From the NCBI GenBank assembly GCA_023053545.1, contig JAKZAN010000006.1, positions 6,081,001 through 6,145,000 of the forward strand: a DNA stretch of 64,000 nucleotides, given 5' to 3'. Shown here piece after piece: positions 40,733 to 54,776 of this stretch; position 1 is the first letter of the stretch; every line of letters starts with the position of its first letter. Under the pieces are notes generated by a model that did not search any database, was not told the origin of the DNA, and saw only the letters and a list, made by a program, of their open reading frames with translations. The position numbers and the translations under genes were made by a program. Source of the stretch: Lepidurus packardi (lineage: Eukaryota > Arthropoda > Branchiopoda > Notostraca > Triopsidae).

Positions 40733-43700
40733 TTTAGGTTAGGATTTTAATTCCATTGGCTCTGCCAGGTCGTATAAATACGTGTTTAGGAACAGAAAAG
40801 GCCAGTCAAATTTTACTTCGCCAGGGAGGATCAGAATCTGGATCTCGACAGTCTTCCAAATATCCCTGTGGCTGCTTCTACCAACATTCAGCATCAGAAA
40901 TTCCGCGGAGCTCCTTGGGCACGTGCGGCTCCTAGGTTTACGCAGCCTGCAAAGTTCGTCATTGTATGAGCCAGCCAATAGGGTACAATACTCAGGAAGG
41001 AACTGTGCCACAAAAAGTGTACATGACTTGCATGCTTTAGATAAAACATTAGATGGTTTCCACCGGGTCTTGTCGCGAAGCCGTGTCAGGAATATAGTTT
41101 TGGATTTTTTTTCGTACTTCGTGTTAGAATAGCGTTTGTGGTTCAATCATAGTGTTTGGGATTTTTTTCTTCTTCTTGTCGATTCAATGCGGTTCAGACA
41201 CGAAGCACTTCTATCGCGTTGGTTTTAATGCGACTGCATGTTAAATTGGCATAAGCGTATGCTCGTATGCACTATTCTTGTTGGACTATTTAATTTTTTT
41301 GGTGGGGGAGCAATTGCTTAAAAAAGCGTTAGTTTTTTTTTTACAAACGAAATTACCTCGACTCTCAGTTTCGCCAACGCTCGCAATTCCTGCCAAGACT
41401 ACCGGGCCCAATCAATGCCGGTACATCAGGAAAGACATTTATGGATTAGCTTTACTGCAGTATAGCCGTTGGGAAATATAGTAATGCTATCAGCAGTTTC
41501 CGGTCATATGAACCTTTTTCTTGATCATTCGATTAGATGGCAATGAACGAACGGTAATATTAATCTCAGAACCTGTAGTAGAATTTTTATGTCAACATTC
41601 TCTACTAGATATCTCCAATTATGGAAGGGAAAGATGCACAATAGATGTTTATGGTGAATGAATAGATTTCCCTTTGATCCGGCGCTCCGATCATAGCGTC
41701 TAAAAATGTTGAAAAGGAGGCTAGAAAAAGATTTTCGGGGAAGACAGTCAGGTCTATAAAGGGTCAGCTAAACATTTTTTCTGTTGTTTTTGTGTGCTAA
41801 GAAAGCATCATGTCCTTTGATCCAAAACAAAATTTCAGGAAGAATCAGCAGATTTCTAGCTTTTTTCGAGGGATGCGGCGGCATCAGTACTGCCGTTGTC
41901 ATGTGAACTAAATTAGTCGTCCTTTTTCTATCAAGTTGACCCCGAAAGAGAGAGAAAAGGAAAAAGAGAAAAAAAGTAAGGATTTTCCCGGGCGTTTGCC
42001 AGCAAAAGAGGTGGAGTATTGGAGGAAAGCAGCCCAAGTGGTGCTCCTTCTTATTATTCCTTTCCCGCTAGTTCGCTGTCGAGGACGATGAGACTATTTA
42101 GGCCTTTCTTGATGAAGACTCATCGTTTTGCCTGCCAGCTCGTCTGCTCGCGTTTGTTCCTGATACACGAATAAAGAAAGTTAAGTTTAGCGTGCTTTAA
42201 AGGGTGGTGAATCTGCGTTGTTCCATTTGTGTTTCAAAAGGTATAAATAGCTGTGCCCCTTAAATTGGGGTTTCAAGGATAAGGAACACTCCTCACACCT
42301 GTGCGAATCGTATTCGGTATGGTGATCAACGACTACCAACTGCAAACTGTATAAGCAACCCCGAATCCTTTTCTCTTGGTGACACCGAAAGAGAAAGAAA
42401 AAGAAAAAAGCGGAAACACGCTCATGTGCCAAGAACGTACCGTTCGCGCATAGCACTTTTCTTCTCTTTACAAAAGATGTTGGGGGATTCCTAATAATGC
42501 GGCTCGGCTAATGATATGCAATTTCGAGTTTTGTAAGAGGCATTGAATGTGTGCCAAGGAATAAGAGACAAGCGCCTTAGAGAGTGGTTCGTTTTTACTA
42601 ATGCGTCCCTCATTTGCCACTCCACGATGGCAGAGCGCGCTATATGCAGCGTCGTAAACGTTTTAGCTCCATGTTTTTAGCTTTGCAATTTGTCAAATTT
42701 GGAATCAGCGGTCCAAATGCACTGGACTGACCAATATCAGCGGGAAAAAAAAGCCCAATATAACCTTATTACTTGCACTAATAGCTTAGGTTTATCACGT
42801 CAGTAGGATCATAGTCTTAATGTGGATTTTTCATCATCTATTTCTATCGCAAGATCATATAAATTGTAAAAATATTCATAGTCGATGTTTTAAATTTGGT
42901 CCGCTTCACATTTCGCAACGTCGGCGAATCTTGCCAGTAATCTTGCCAGAATCACGCCAGTAAACGCGGAATTTTGGCCAAGTGCCTTTTTGCAGCGGTG
43001 TCAGATCTGCATTGAGTATTGGAAAGCTGTGGGTACATTGTTGCATTGTTGTGATCTTTGCCTGCTGGTGCAAGGGGTTTGTGGCAGCTTTGCATTGTTA
43101 TCTATCGATCTACGTTATACAGCCTACGTATACCGTCGAACATCCAGTTGATCTTCTCGCTGGGGCTTTTTTTCTGTCCAGGATTTCGACATTCCAGATG
43201 TGCTTTTTTGGATATCACAAATTCACTGGTGGATTTGCCCGTCTCCTTCGCCTCCTTCATTTCCCTCAGCTGTTCAGCCCGATCGCTTGGCAATTTATGC
43301 CTCTTTTTTTTTTTTTTCGTGGCCGGAAAAAATCAGCTTAATATAAGTCCCCTTGCGTGACGAGTACATTCTCGTAGACTTTGATTCAAGCAAGCTAAGC
43401 TCTATTGCACATTTGCCTGTTACTCTCGCGATATGTGTAGATACTCGTCTTAGGGGCTTTTTTCGTCTTTTCTTCTTTCACTATTAAGAGGACTCGCGAG
43501 GTTTTAAAAAGCGAGAGTGAATGTAATATTTTTGGTTATTGCCAAGACGCCGTTTTTGCGCCGAAATACGTAAAATTCACTCGCATTAGCCAGGTGGAAA
43601 TAACCACATATGTCTTTCTTCATCCCGTTTGTCGTCGCACAAGTTAGCAAGACAATTTTTTTTCTCCAGGAAAAAGTCAAAGTTCTGTCCCAGAACAACT

Positions 43701-46183
43701 CTTGGCTGCGTGTTAAGCAATGTCACCCAGTTTTCACGCTTGTGTGGACGCTAGCTGTGTCACCAAGTAATTTTAGACAGGCCTAAGTGTTTCCCAGATC
43801 CCAAAATAAAGACATTTTGCAACCTCCTGGGACTGGTTTCTTTGATTCCCCGTTTCGACCGACCGATTCTACTAGAGCAGGCGTAAGGCAACTTATGTTT
43901 ATCCTCCAAAGGCACACTTGGATTTACAGAACACATAGAACAACTCACAGTCATGCAATCAACTCGAGAATCGGAAATCTAAAGTCCGTTGCATGCGTAT
44001 ATTACGTTTCTGACAAAAAAAGGCGAGTTTATTGCCGAAACAAGGCTCTGTATTGATGAATTTAAAGCGTATTTCTCTTCAGTGAGGGTTTCCTTTTTCT
44101 ATCATTGGTATTTTCGCTGTCGGAGAACATTTTGCATTAGGATTCGGAAATGGCTAGGGTATGGTCAATACAGTTGACAAGGCATACAAAGCGGCATTAG
44201 GGCTTGGCTGTTTGTGACTGAGCCAAGCGTTTCTAAGTGTGTCTCGCTTGGTAGTTTTAATGGATCGAAAACCATTTAGATGGGAAGTAGACACATTTTG
44301 AGGTGGATAGAACTCAACAGTCTTAAGGTGGGGTTGAGGGTTTATACTGCTTTGGCTCTCTGACAAGGGATTTCATGCCAGGTCTATAAGGCGCACCGAA
44401 TAGCTGGATACGTGGCACCACATTACCTTTCCCGAGGTTGGGGTGACCGCTGTGTGCTCTGATTGCGTAATTATCAAGTAAATGTTGCGAAGGTCCTTAA
44501 TAGACTCGGCGAGATTGGTTAAACCCACGGAGAAACCATTGATTTCATGGCTTGTAAACTGACATAATGGGAAAAGGTGTCAGTAAACGCTGCAGTTTTC
44601 GGAAGGGGAGTTGCAACTGAATGATGTATGGAGTAGGCGTGTTAGAGGAGACCGTAAAGTTCCCTTTTAGAGCGTTATAATTAGACTTTTGGGAGCCTGT
44701 ATAAGCATCAGTTGGTCAATAAAATTTTCTTTTTAACTTTTGTAGGCTTTTCATATTTTTTTACAACTCAGTAAATTCAAATTGACAAGACGCTCTCCAG
44801 GCGTTAAATTGCTGCCCATTGCTGCGTGCAAAGAAATTTTTCACGCCAGTGATTCCTAGCCGCGAATTTATGCTGTAGTGAAGGATGCAGGAAAAGCCAG
44901 GCGAAGCTATAACTGATGTTTTCTTGGCTTTATGACCGTCAGACATTATCAAGCGGGGCTCTTAATGTACACTCAAATGAGCTCGCCCGGAGTGCCTTTT
45001 ACTACATATGTCCGTGTGACCGTAAAAAGAAATGGCCGTTACAAATTCAGCACCGGGACTACCTACTGTGTGAAGTTGTAGAATCTTGTTTCTATTTACA
45101 GTCCAAACAAACGCGGGGAAGACGATATAGCAATATTGGAGCAAGTTGCTGAAATGAAAGTATGCCAATATGTAGTCTATACTGTACCATGTGTACACCA
45201 CACAAAACAAAGTTTAGCTTGCTCTCCGCCCACGCCAACAACCTCTTCTTCCTCCTCATCCAATCTTCGTCAGGCTTTTCCGGAAAGGGATATCAGTGTA
45301 TTGTTTAAAGCCGTGGATCGTAGAACTGGATCTGTGTAGGCGTATTGTCAACGAGGCAGTGTAACAATTCTTTTGCTTTCCTGCCAGTTTTTGTTACAAT
45401 ATTTCGTGAAGAGAACGTACCTGCTTAGTGGCATAAAAAGACCCTACATGGAAAGAATCTGGAAGGACCAGGTCTCCAAATGAGACTCAGTCGAATGATT
45501 CAATAGACAGAAAGGCAATCCGTTGTCGCTCCAAGAAATATATCACACCTTCCGCTACGCTGTTCGGAGAAGGTAATGGGCAAATTGCGTTGGTTTTGAC
45601 GCAAGATGGTGGCTTAGCTTTGTCTTCTTCCGTCAGGACTCGGGACTTTTTTGCCTATGATGAATCCTTTTCGGCGCAGATGTAAAGAGGCTCGACTCAT
45701 TTTGGCTATCGAACGACTGCCTTTGTCATGGGGAGGTTAGGGTGGTTGATGTCGTTTAACCTAGTCGCACATTAGAAGCAAGACCACACAGGACGCACGC
45801 AACGTCCAGATAAGTATTTACCACGAACACATTGAAGGAGCTGTCGAAAAGGAAACGTGATAATGAATAGTAGGGCTCGTTTCAAGTGGTTTTTCGGCAC
45901 CTCCCATAATGCAGCGCAATCTGCGGTTAGAGGACAGGATAAGGCAATTCTTTATAAGTTTTCCGGGCTGAAAAGCGGCAGCGTGATAACTAAGTACACT
46001 AGAGGAAAGTTTTCTACGAAGTCCTTTCGATGAATTTAATATTCTTAAAGCAAAAACTGACTCGGAAAGCAAAAGTTTATTTTTCTCTCCCTCGCTCGCA
46101 CACTTGTCAAAGAAAGCTATATTGTATAGGCCCTCCACAAGTGCTAGAATTTTTGATAGCTTTGTCGGCCACTTCCAATTCTT

Positions 46184-46200
46184 CCTGACGAATCGTCAGG
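46184..46200. repeat. Short palindrome CCTGACGA-A-TCGTCAGG
   Basis: Eight bases are followed by one centre base and their exact reverse complement. Its size suits a dimeric transcription-factor site, but no factor can be named. It lies in the gene-free stretch. Confidence 0.5.
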
Positions 46201-46635
46201 TTCTCTTGTGATCGTAGAAATTGCTTAGGCTCCAGGTCCTAACTATATAGCAATCGTTTACGTCAAGTCGTTCAAAGGAAGCGTACCATATCGAGCCTCT
46301 CTGAATCAGTAGCGTCCATTCATCACCCTTGGAAGCTGACGGAAAGAGGAAGTGCTGCTGTGGATGTTTTTTGACGCTACTTTCTTTGCAATCCAACGCA
46401 TTCACCACGTATTATACTCTGCCTGTTAGTTATGGCAAATGGTCTTTGTTTGCCAAAATCCCTTCCAGAACAACACATAGTCATTATGATGCAAGGACAA
46501 TGGAAGCCTGGTGAAAGCTACTATATTTCTTCATACTTCCGAAAAGAAAAGAAAAGAGAAATTCATGTAAATCCTTCTCTTGGAATTGGATTTTTTGATT
46601 CAGGTGACACCCTTGTGGCGCAAAGCTGAACTGAC

Positions 46636-46654
46636 GTGTGTGTGTGTGTGTGTG
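46636..46654. repeat. (TG)n microsatellite
   Basis: An uninterrupted run of TG dinucleotides, about nine units, in non-coding sequence. Confidence 0.9.
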
Positions 46655-49600
46655 CACTGTAGGAGCTTTTTTTGGGGGAAAGGGAATCGTTTTGGCGCTG
46701 TTAATAGTGGCTTATATGCTTTCGTTCCCCAGGACGGACTGGGTCGCATGGGGAAAACGTTCGAAAAACTCTGTTTTTCTTAGATCTAAGATCTGGAAGA
46801 TAAGACATGCTTATTAGCTTTACTGGTATTGACCTGTTTTTGGAATCGGGAGTCGCGGGGGCGATTGGGGCTGGTCTCTTATTCCTTGTCCCTTCCACGC
46901 GAAACTTTGGTGACAGCGGGGAAATGAGAACTTGCCTGACGGAGAGAAACTGCAATGCGTCACAAAAGAAGAGCTAATTCTAGGATAAGGGTTTCCAGGA
47001 CTAGGCAAGACTGTGGATAAATCCTCCAAAGCACGAACCTTAGACAACAAACAAGAGTGTAGTTAAAAAAAAATCTTTCTGGAGCTCATTGCTCTGGGTC
47101 TAGCCTTTACTTTGCCTGGAAGTTCCGAGAAAATAAACACACGTTTACTTTACCTTTCCGTCTAATACGGGTATCCGTTCTATTGGCACGAAGTACTATT
47201 TCACATTTCCGTCTTGGGCCGCTAAGGAGCCTCGTCACCTTCCCAATCGTGATCTCGCGGAGGAAAAGTTCAAGATTGTCGCGTCCTTCATCTAATCGAT
47301 CTGCAGCACTGTGCAAATTCTTAGGGAAGCTTAGTTTTATGAACTCTATTAAGGAATAACGTGTTCTCAAGTTCGCAGGAAATAAACGGAGCTTTGTAAT
47401 GTTCTCTAAAAAAAATGGCTCAGTAATTGCCAGCTATAGTGCGCGTGTCCTCAACGTAGCCAGATGTTCTCTTTAAAACGCGTAGCAGGAAGAGAAAAAG
47501 AAAAACACATAATGTATAATACCGTGTCTACCCAGGTTAAACTTTTATATTCAATTTAGTTGACAAGGGCAGTAGTAATCCTGAAAATGACGCAGGCAGA
47601 AGTGATTGTAGTGACCGCAAAATCGTGATTATCCTGTTCAGGAGCCGAAATCTTTGAGAAGCTAGAGCTCGTGGTTGCCATGGGAACCGTTCTGTCACGT
47701 CAAAGAAGTAAACTGGATGAGCCTCTTTCAAAATTCCTCGTACTCTAGAAGAAGCGAGCGAAGAAAAACAGTTTCATTTATGGATTAAGCGAGATAAATC
47801 GAGCGAGATTCATTGTTTACCTGGATTTTTTTTTATCTCTTCATGCTTCGACAAGTGTGCGACGTTCATTAGGGAAGTATCTTTGCCAGCAAATTAGTAC
47901 GGTGAGAGGATTTATATTTCTAGTGCTTTTCTGAACCTTGTGTTTTCTGCAGAATATTGCCTGTAAAAATAGATTTAAAAAAAATTAAAACTCCGACCTT
48001 TCTCAATGGCAATTTCCAAGCCTTCACTTTAGTACGACTACCAAACTCGCTGGGGTCGATTAGTGGGGTTTGTAGCGTACGAGTTAGGACCACGCTCTGA
48101 TTAGCGCAGATGACGTAGTTCGGTGGCAGTTTCTCGTGTCGAATTTTTTACTCCGAGTGAGAAAGAAAAACTGACGCAATTAGGGACTGTCGCAGAAATG
48201 AAAATGGAAGTTTGCTGAGCCCACTTCGCGGAATCCAAGGAGGATATTTTTCCAGCAATATACAGTATCTTGAAAATCCCTGTATTGTACAATCCCGTTA
48301 TCGTTCTCATCATTCCCTTCACTATATACTTACGTTCCGTAGAGGTTCTAGATTTGGAAATTATGGGAACCTTTAGGGACTTCGAAAGCTGATCATGCTT
48401 TTTTTCCCATCCATATTCTTGTTCCCATCCTTCCAACCGAAAGCGAAGTTCTTAAAAAAGATGGCTTTTCAGCTTTGCCGTAAATAAGGAAAGTCTTTTT
48501 TCTTTCTTTTTCAAAAAAATATTCTTGCGTAGGTGGGTCATAAGAAATTTTCAGCCCAATTAAAGGATGCCATCTTAATCTTTTCCGTTCTCTTCAATGT
48601 AAAAATGTCCGTCACAGTTTTTTTTAAAAAATATTCCTTGTTGTGTAACCAATACTTCTTCTGCAGTGAAGAGCTAAAAATAAGCAAACTTGCTTACGTA
48701 TCTCTCCTTGAGACGGTATTCTTGTTGGTGTTCTTTCTTATTATCGAGGCTATAGAGCTAAGAGATTGCAATAAGCAAAGAAGAAGCACATAGAGCCGCG
48801 CAAGGATAGCAGGAATGTAGTTCTTTGGGTCGAAGCCAGCAAGAAGAAAAAGAACGGGAAGGATCGTCACATATTTGGTTCGTTTTTTCTTAAGGGAAAA
48901 AGGCTGGGGTGGATTTTTAACTTTCTTGTCCTATCTGCTGGCACTGGCACTGATATAAACCTAAGCTCTTGCCCTTTCCTTTTGGTCTTTTCTCCCTCCT
49001 GAGAACTGTGTCCTATCGAGCCTTTACAAGCTAACCTTTGGGGGTATGCACACGGTCGGGATTTCTAGTTGCCCATGAAAGTGTGTTAGCCCTCTGGGCG
49101 ATCGATTTATTGCGGCAGCACTGAGAGCCGAGGAGAAATGCCTTACGTTAACCCGGCCAGATGCTTTTGTTGTGTGGTATGCAGGATGTAGTATTCGCCA
49201 TATGTGCAGATCTCGATCCCTTTTTGCTTTTTGGGCTTCCGTAACGAGCGGGTATATTGCAGCTATTGCAAGTCGCAGTAATTCCGCACCCGGGAAGCTG
49301 CAACCTAAACTCTAGCTGCAACCCAACGGCGGTGGCTCGCTTTCTGGTTTTCTTCCCCCCATACTTCTCTGCTAGTTTCATGTGACACTTGAACTCTCTA
49401 GGGCTCCTTATTCCGCTGACTTGCTGAAGACGCTTTTCATTATGATTCGAGCTTTTCATTCATTTATTTCTTTTGCATCCGCAGCGAAAGAAGAATTTTT
49501 TTTAATGAAGTGCTAAATTTATGAACGTTGGTGGAACTATCAAGTCGTTGCCAGATTAATGGGGGGAAAGTTGGGGAAAACCCAGAGTCGAAGAAAAAAG

Positions 49601-52600
49601 TTTAAAGCCTTTTCTTCGGTAGATACGTTCATCAGGTATCGTTTGGGGGCGGTTGGGGGATTCGAAAGGTTCCGTCTAATTTGGTTGGGATGAGCTTTAG
49701 TGAACATTACAGCAGCATGAGATGGGAGTTTATAAGCTTCGGAAATTAAAGGAGGGAGTGGGAGGTTGGCGTAAAGTGTTTGACATCCCAGAAGTATTAA
49801 AAAGTAAAGGCGAAGGCAGCTTCTCGTTGCTTTTTCCTTTGATTAGCTCTTCTGTGTGAGCTTAAAACTCATCTTCCTTAATATCGTTTGCGTAACAACT
49901 TGAGTTTATTGAACCAGAAGCTCTCTGCCTAAGCATCCCTTCACTCCTAGGAGACACTGATTAGCATCCCCACGCGGTGTAATTAAGATAAGGTACTTTT
50001 TTTTCCAGATGTCCAAACTGATATTCTGGAGTCTTTTTGATGCTATTTTTTTCGTGAGCGCCAAGGCTGTTGTGCTCACGTTTTGAATGATTCAACTGGG
50101 AATCACTTGCGTAAGTCCCATTCGAGTAGAGAAGAGCCTTTTGATGATAGATCTAGGGCTGCGGAAAGGGTTTTAGAATTGCCTCCTATTCAGCGCTTCC
50201 TTTAGTTCACTAGCATATCACTTGCCGAAGTCACATTCATCTCTTTATACGCGTTAATTGATCGCAAGACACGTCTGCCCACTACACAGTAAGGTTTCGT
50301 CGTTGACTGCAAGCTAATCAATAACTGTATAGTACGATTGCTAGGGGTTTTTTTATGGTTGGGTGAGGGTGAAGGAAAGTCCCCCTGCCGTATTATGATT
50401 TATCGGACATAATATTAGCTCTGAGATGTCATGATTGAAGGGCATAAGCTTGGGAATATGTATTGGCACGGATAATCCGGGTGTCAACTTTCTTTTGATC
50501 GAAGCAGAGCCAGATAAGCAAAAGGAATTCTCGTTAGCCAAGCTTGGGAGCCAACTCCGGCATAGAAGGAAATGTATCTTAACGCTCGAACTACGTCGCA
50601 ATCATTCCTATCCATCGTAACTCATTCGTGGTTCTTTCCTTGCATTAAGGCAGGCTCGGTTGGAATATTAAAAAGTTCCTCTAGATGAGGAAATTAAATT
50701 ACCGGAAATTATGTGTAAGTTCTTGGATGCGTCGTGATCCTTAAATGCTCTAAATAAACTGTTGTCGAGGCCCAAGACACGGTAGCCATAGGCAACAAAG
50801 CCTACGGGCTTAAGCCTCCTTTCTTTATTTTTGTTTCTTTTTTTAGAGGAGAGAAGTTAGTGACAGGACAGAAAAGGTATGTTTTCGCGTTCGGAACCTT
50901 TGGTTGTGCTTGTGTGCATTTCTGATTGCAGGGATGGTTCATTAATTGCTTGGGATTTCAAGTCTTAGATCATTCGAACACACCTGCATTGTGTTGTTGT
51001 AAGCTACTGCCTGGGAGTTAAGCCATGTGAATAGGAGAAATCTCGGTTTGCATTTGGATTTTGGTTGACAAGGTCCGGAAAGTAGCTTGGTTTCCTATTG
51101 CCCTGCACCTGCAACGGTCCAGGTTCGTAGCTTCAAAGGGAAGCTCGGAGACTTTGAGGAATATTCTTCGTAATCCCGAAAGCCTTCTTCCTCATTAAAG
51201 GAGCTTTATAGCTTCGTTGCCGTGTGAATCTTCCAACTTTGATTTTGTAAGCATAATTCCTTACCCCTTATGCGTTTCTACTTCCAATTCGCTCTTTCAA
51301 AAATAATGGCTTTCAATGATATAACTAGGTTTGTGTGGGTGGGAGTCGTTCACTTTTAGAAGTTTAATTGGGTTAGATACAAAGGAAAGAACTCGTATGC
51401 GTCTCGAGAAATTTAATATAAAGTTTCTAGAATTCAAAAATCGATAATACAAACTCTGAGTTTTGTCTCGGGTTCCGTATACCACTCTAGGCTGCCACAA
51501 GACACACCGAAGCCCAAGTCTCCACATACCATTCAAGAGAGCAAAGTTTCTTGCAGTTGTATCTTATAAGGTTAAAACGAAGTAAGTTAGACTCGGAGGG
51601 AGACCCAAAACGACGCAAGAAACCTCACCTTGGAAAACAAGAGTAACACCAGGACACAAACTGTCGTATTGTACTGTCTTGTAAGTTACTCACACTCCGC
51701 TTTTCTCATTCTACATATCCTACTGTTACTAAGAAAGACTCCTGCAGGAACCCCATAAATATTAGAGGGCAAAAGCATCAAATCTTTCCGTCGCCCTTTG
51801 GCCCGGGAGCACACAAGAGTTGTGAGAAAACGTGAAAGAAAAAAGAGCATGAGTAAAAGCTTCAGCAAGGGAGCCATCCACTGAGGTTGCGCCTAAGAAA
51901 ATGAATCCGCTGCCAGAATCTTCAGGAGAGAAAAATATGTAAAAAAAGGGATCCGGATTTGAATCAAGTCCAGCTGAGATAAATAACAGCTGAAGAATTC
52001 GATCTTTTTTCAAACTTCTGGTTCATCGTCCTATTCTTCTCTACATAAATAAAGAAAGGAAAGAATGAGGACGTTTTGGCGTTGTACTGTTAAATAGATG
52101 CGACACATTCCCTTGAATCGAAAAAACGTTCTAGCTTTATCTAGCGAGATCCATGGCCGGGGATTCTTGTTCAGTGAAAACCGACACATGTCCCTTAATG
52201 GCTGTCGTTTAATTGCGCAGAAGAAAAAAGAGAGCCTTGATTCTGGAGTTTTTTTCCATTTTTTAACCCTCGGCACCCGCTTTTATGTATTATCCTATCT
52301 CGTATTAGAAAATGTGATAATCGAAGAAAAGTGGCCGATTTTGTGCTTGTGTTTTCTGTTTTCCCCCGAATAAGGCTCGAATTCACTGTCTTGTTTGTGA
52401 AGACGAAAACTTAATTCGAAGAAGATAGGCTCTTCCATTCCATTGAGTTCTTCTACTGACCGTGATCATAGCTGCTCTATGATGTAGACGATTTCGCGTC
52501 GTATCCGCAAATTGAATTGTTTTTCTTCTCAAAAGATTGAAAATGTCGTTCAGCTTTTCTCCAAAGATGCCATTTCCGTGCTTTTATGACTAGCCCGGAG

Positions 52601-54466
52601 ATGCTCATAGCCTTTTGTCAACATCTTACGTCAAGGAATTGTTGAATTGATAAAGTCTGTGGTACGCGACATAACCTTTATACTAGTCTTGGTCAAATAA
52701 ATTTTCCTTGTCTTGTCTCTGGCTGAGCAATAAGAGTATCGACGTCTGAATTTTGTGTTGAGCAGTGGCTCTAATCCTACTGTTCGTTTTTTAATTGTCT
52801 TAATCTCTCTAACGGTAAAGCTGGGAGTTGGATCTGATCTTTGTCCCAAAGAAAGATAAGTTTGTCTTAAGTTCAAATCTTTTTTCGTCTAGGAAGCAGG
52901 TTTGTTCCGTCTTTCAACCCCAACAAACTTGTTCTCTTGAAATGAAAAGTGACAAATCTGCTCTTAGTCGACGTTAAGAGGATGACGGCTGAAGTAGAAC
53001 ATGTAACTTTTCTCAAAGCTTTTTCCTTCAGTTCGTAGAAGAGGTCTAATAAAATGTACAGCTTGGCTAATTTCTCTGCTCTCTGAAAGCTTTTCTTTGA
53101 CTACTGAATCTCAGAGGTTGACAAAAGCCTCAAGCGGAAAGGTAAATCGAATTACTTGTGCAGCACAGTTTCATCAAAGGAAATCACATTGTTTCTTATT
53201 GGCAAGATTTCGAGTAGTTTTGGTTTCACGACCTCGACATGAAGGGATGAAAAAGCAGGTAGCCCCTGCTTTTTTCGCCTTTATTTTGGCTCTAAAGTGT
53301 ATATAGTTTCCTCATGACCCATTTTGCCGACGTCTTTCGGTTGGGCGCTACCGCTGAAAGGGTACAGCAAGCGCCATGGTGCAGAAGATCGGTCTGCAGA
53401 AGCATTTCACGGAAGGCCACCGAATGACTTTTGCTGTATTGCTGCAGCGCAAGCTCGTTTTCGACTTTTATGGAATGTTTCGTAGGACAAGGATACAGCT
53501 TTCTGTATGCGCTTGTGCTGCTGCCGTTGAGGAAGATAGCTACAGCAAATGGCATCGCTTTTTTTGGAAGAGAAAAAGTATCCGTATATGAGCCGTATAA
53601 AGAGAGGCCTGTGCCAGGGTCGATAAAAGCTACGTTTCTTTCATACGCACTTCACGTTCGAATTCTTATAAGGGCTCTGTTTCGGTGATCTCGCTCTTAC
53701 CAAGGTTAAGCATTTCGTTATTTATTGTAAAATTTTCCAGTTTTTTTTTTGTTTGCCCAAGTTAAGTTTTCATCTAACGCAGCACAGACATCAGAAAGAA
53801 ATTTTGCCCCATAAAAGAACCATACGGATTACGTCATTCTTTATACACAAAGGCCTTATCCATATTAGGACTTATCCATGGAAAGGACACATGCCAAAAG
53901 GACATCCATAGTTGTGGTAACAGGACTCTTTCATCCCATTGTCTTGGTTTAATTTCCGGATGTTTCAGCCAATACTTGTGTAGGGAGCTACCAATATTGG
54001 AAATCAATGACATGAAGAGGAAGTCGAGTGTCACGGATACTTCAAATAATAAAAGTTTTGATTTTATACCTCCAAACTTTTTTTAATTTTGTTAGTCTTT
54101 CTTTATTGCAAGGTTGAACCACCGTACATAGAATCTAATGGTAAAGTAAGGTTTTTACCGAAAGGTAAAGTTTTTTTTTTTTTTTAATTGTAGGGTGTCT
54201 TCTTCCTTTGACTCGGTCTCCCGCCACAAAAGCTTTTGATGCCGAGAATACAGGCTAGTGTACTTAATTTGGTCGTGGAGCTGCACGTTCCTTTTGTACG
54301 CGCGTTTATAACGTACCTGACGGCGAGCTGCCCTTCCGGCGGCTACAGCGGGAAGGAGAGTCATTTGGTCTGTTCGTTAGCAAGACAGCAATCTCGTTAC
54401 GCGTCCACCTTAACGCATTTAGCGTACTAAGTAGACACTATTTTGGTTCCCTTCCTCTCTTCGTAG

Positions 54467-54776
54467 AAAAGGTAGTCGATTTAGCAATCGCCTAAAATTC
54501 TGCAAACAGATCAAACGCGTCTGTCTATCATTGTCACCGAAAGAGGAAGCTTCCAAACTACAAACTCATTTCCCGCGACGTCTCTTGGTCTGTCAAAATC
54601 TAACCTGATATCTTGTGTGATTTTATGATTTGAACAAAGCAGATGCAGAGATCTTCAAGTCCGTGGCAATCCGCAAATTTGGAAACATGACGGGGGCTCT
54701 ACTCCACTACATTAGAGGAAATTTGGCCATCTTGACCATGACGTTGGGGAATCTGGCCATGCCGTACCTTTTTTAA
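54467..54776 (+). promoter_or_regulatory. Probable 5' leader of the octopamine receptor with three uORFs
   Basis: A strong splice acceptor (CCCTTCCTCTCTTCGTAG) ends at 54466, so a leader exon probably begins at 54467. Three upstream ORFs follow: 54625-54633 (Met-Ile-stop), 54643-54690 (15 codons) and 54687-54776 (29 codons, MTGALLHYIRGNLAILTMTL...). The second stop overlaps the third start in the sequence ATGA. The third ends TAA directly against the receptor ATG at 54777 and is in the same frame. This arrangement suggests tight translational control by reinitiation or stop readthrough, an inference from sequence. Confidence 0.6.

Larger units (their letters stand above)
33736..54466. other. 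About 21 kb without recognised coding genes
   Basis: I examined open frames on both strands and found none with a recognisable domain, conserved motif or splice-consistent chain. The longest (38975-39370 plus, 40739-41146 minus, 42982-43341 plus) look like chance frames. The stretch has many pyrimidine/purine runs (for example TTTTTTTTTTTT near 43305). Since it lies upstream of the octopamine receptor, part of it may be a 5' intron or regulatory DNA of that gene, which is an inference. Confidence 0.5.

Noticed and set aside
40739-41146. 135-codon minus-strand frame overlapping a 116-codon plus-strand frame
   Set aside because: Both strands are open over the same bases, and neither shows a domain. 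Probably chance.
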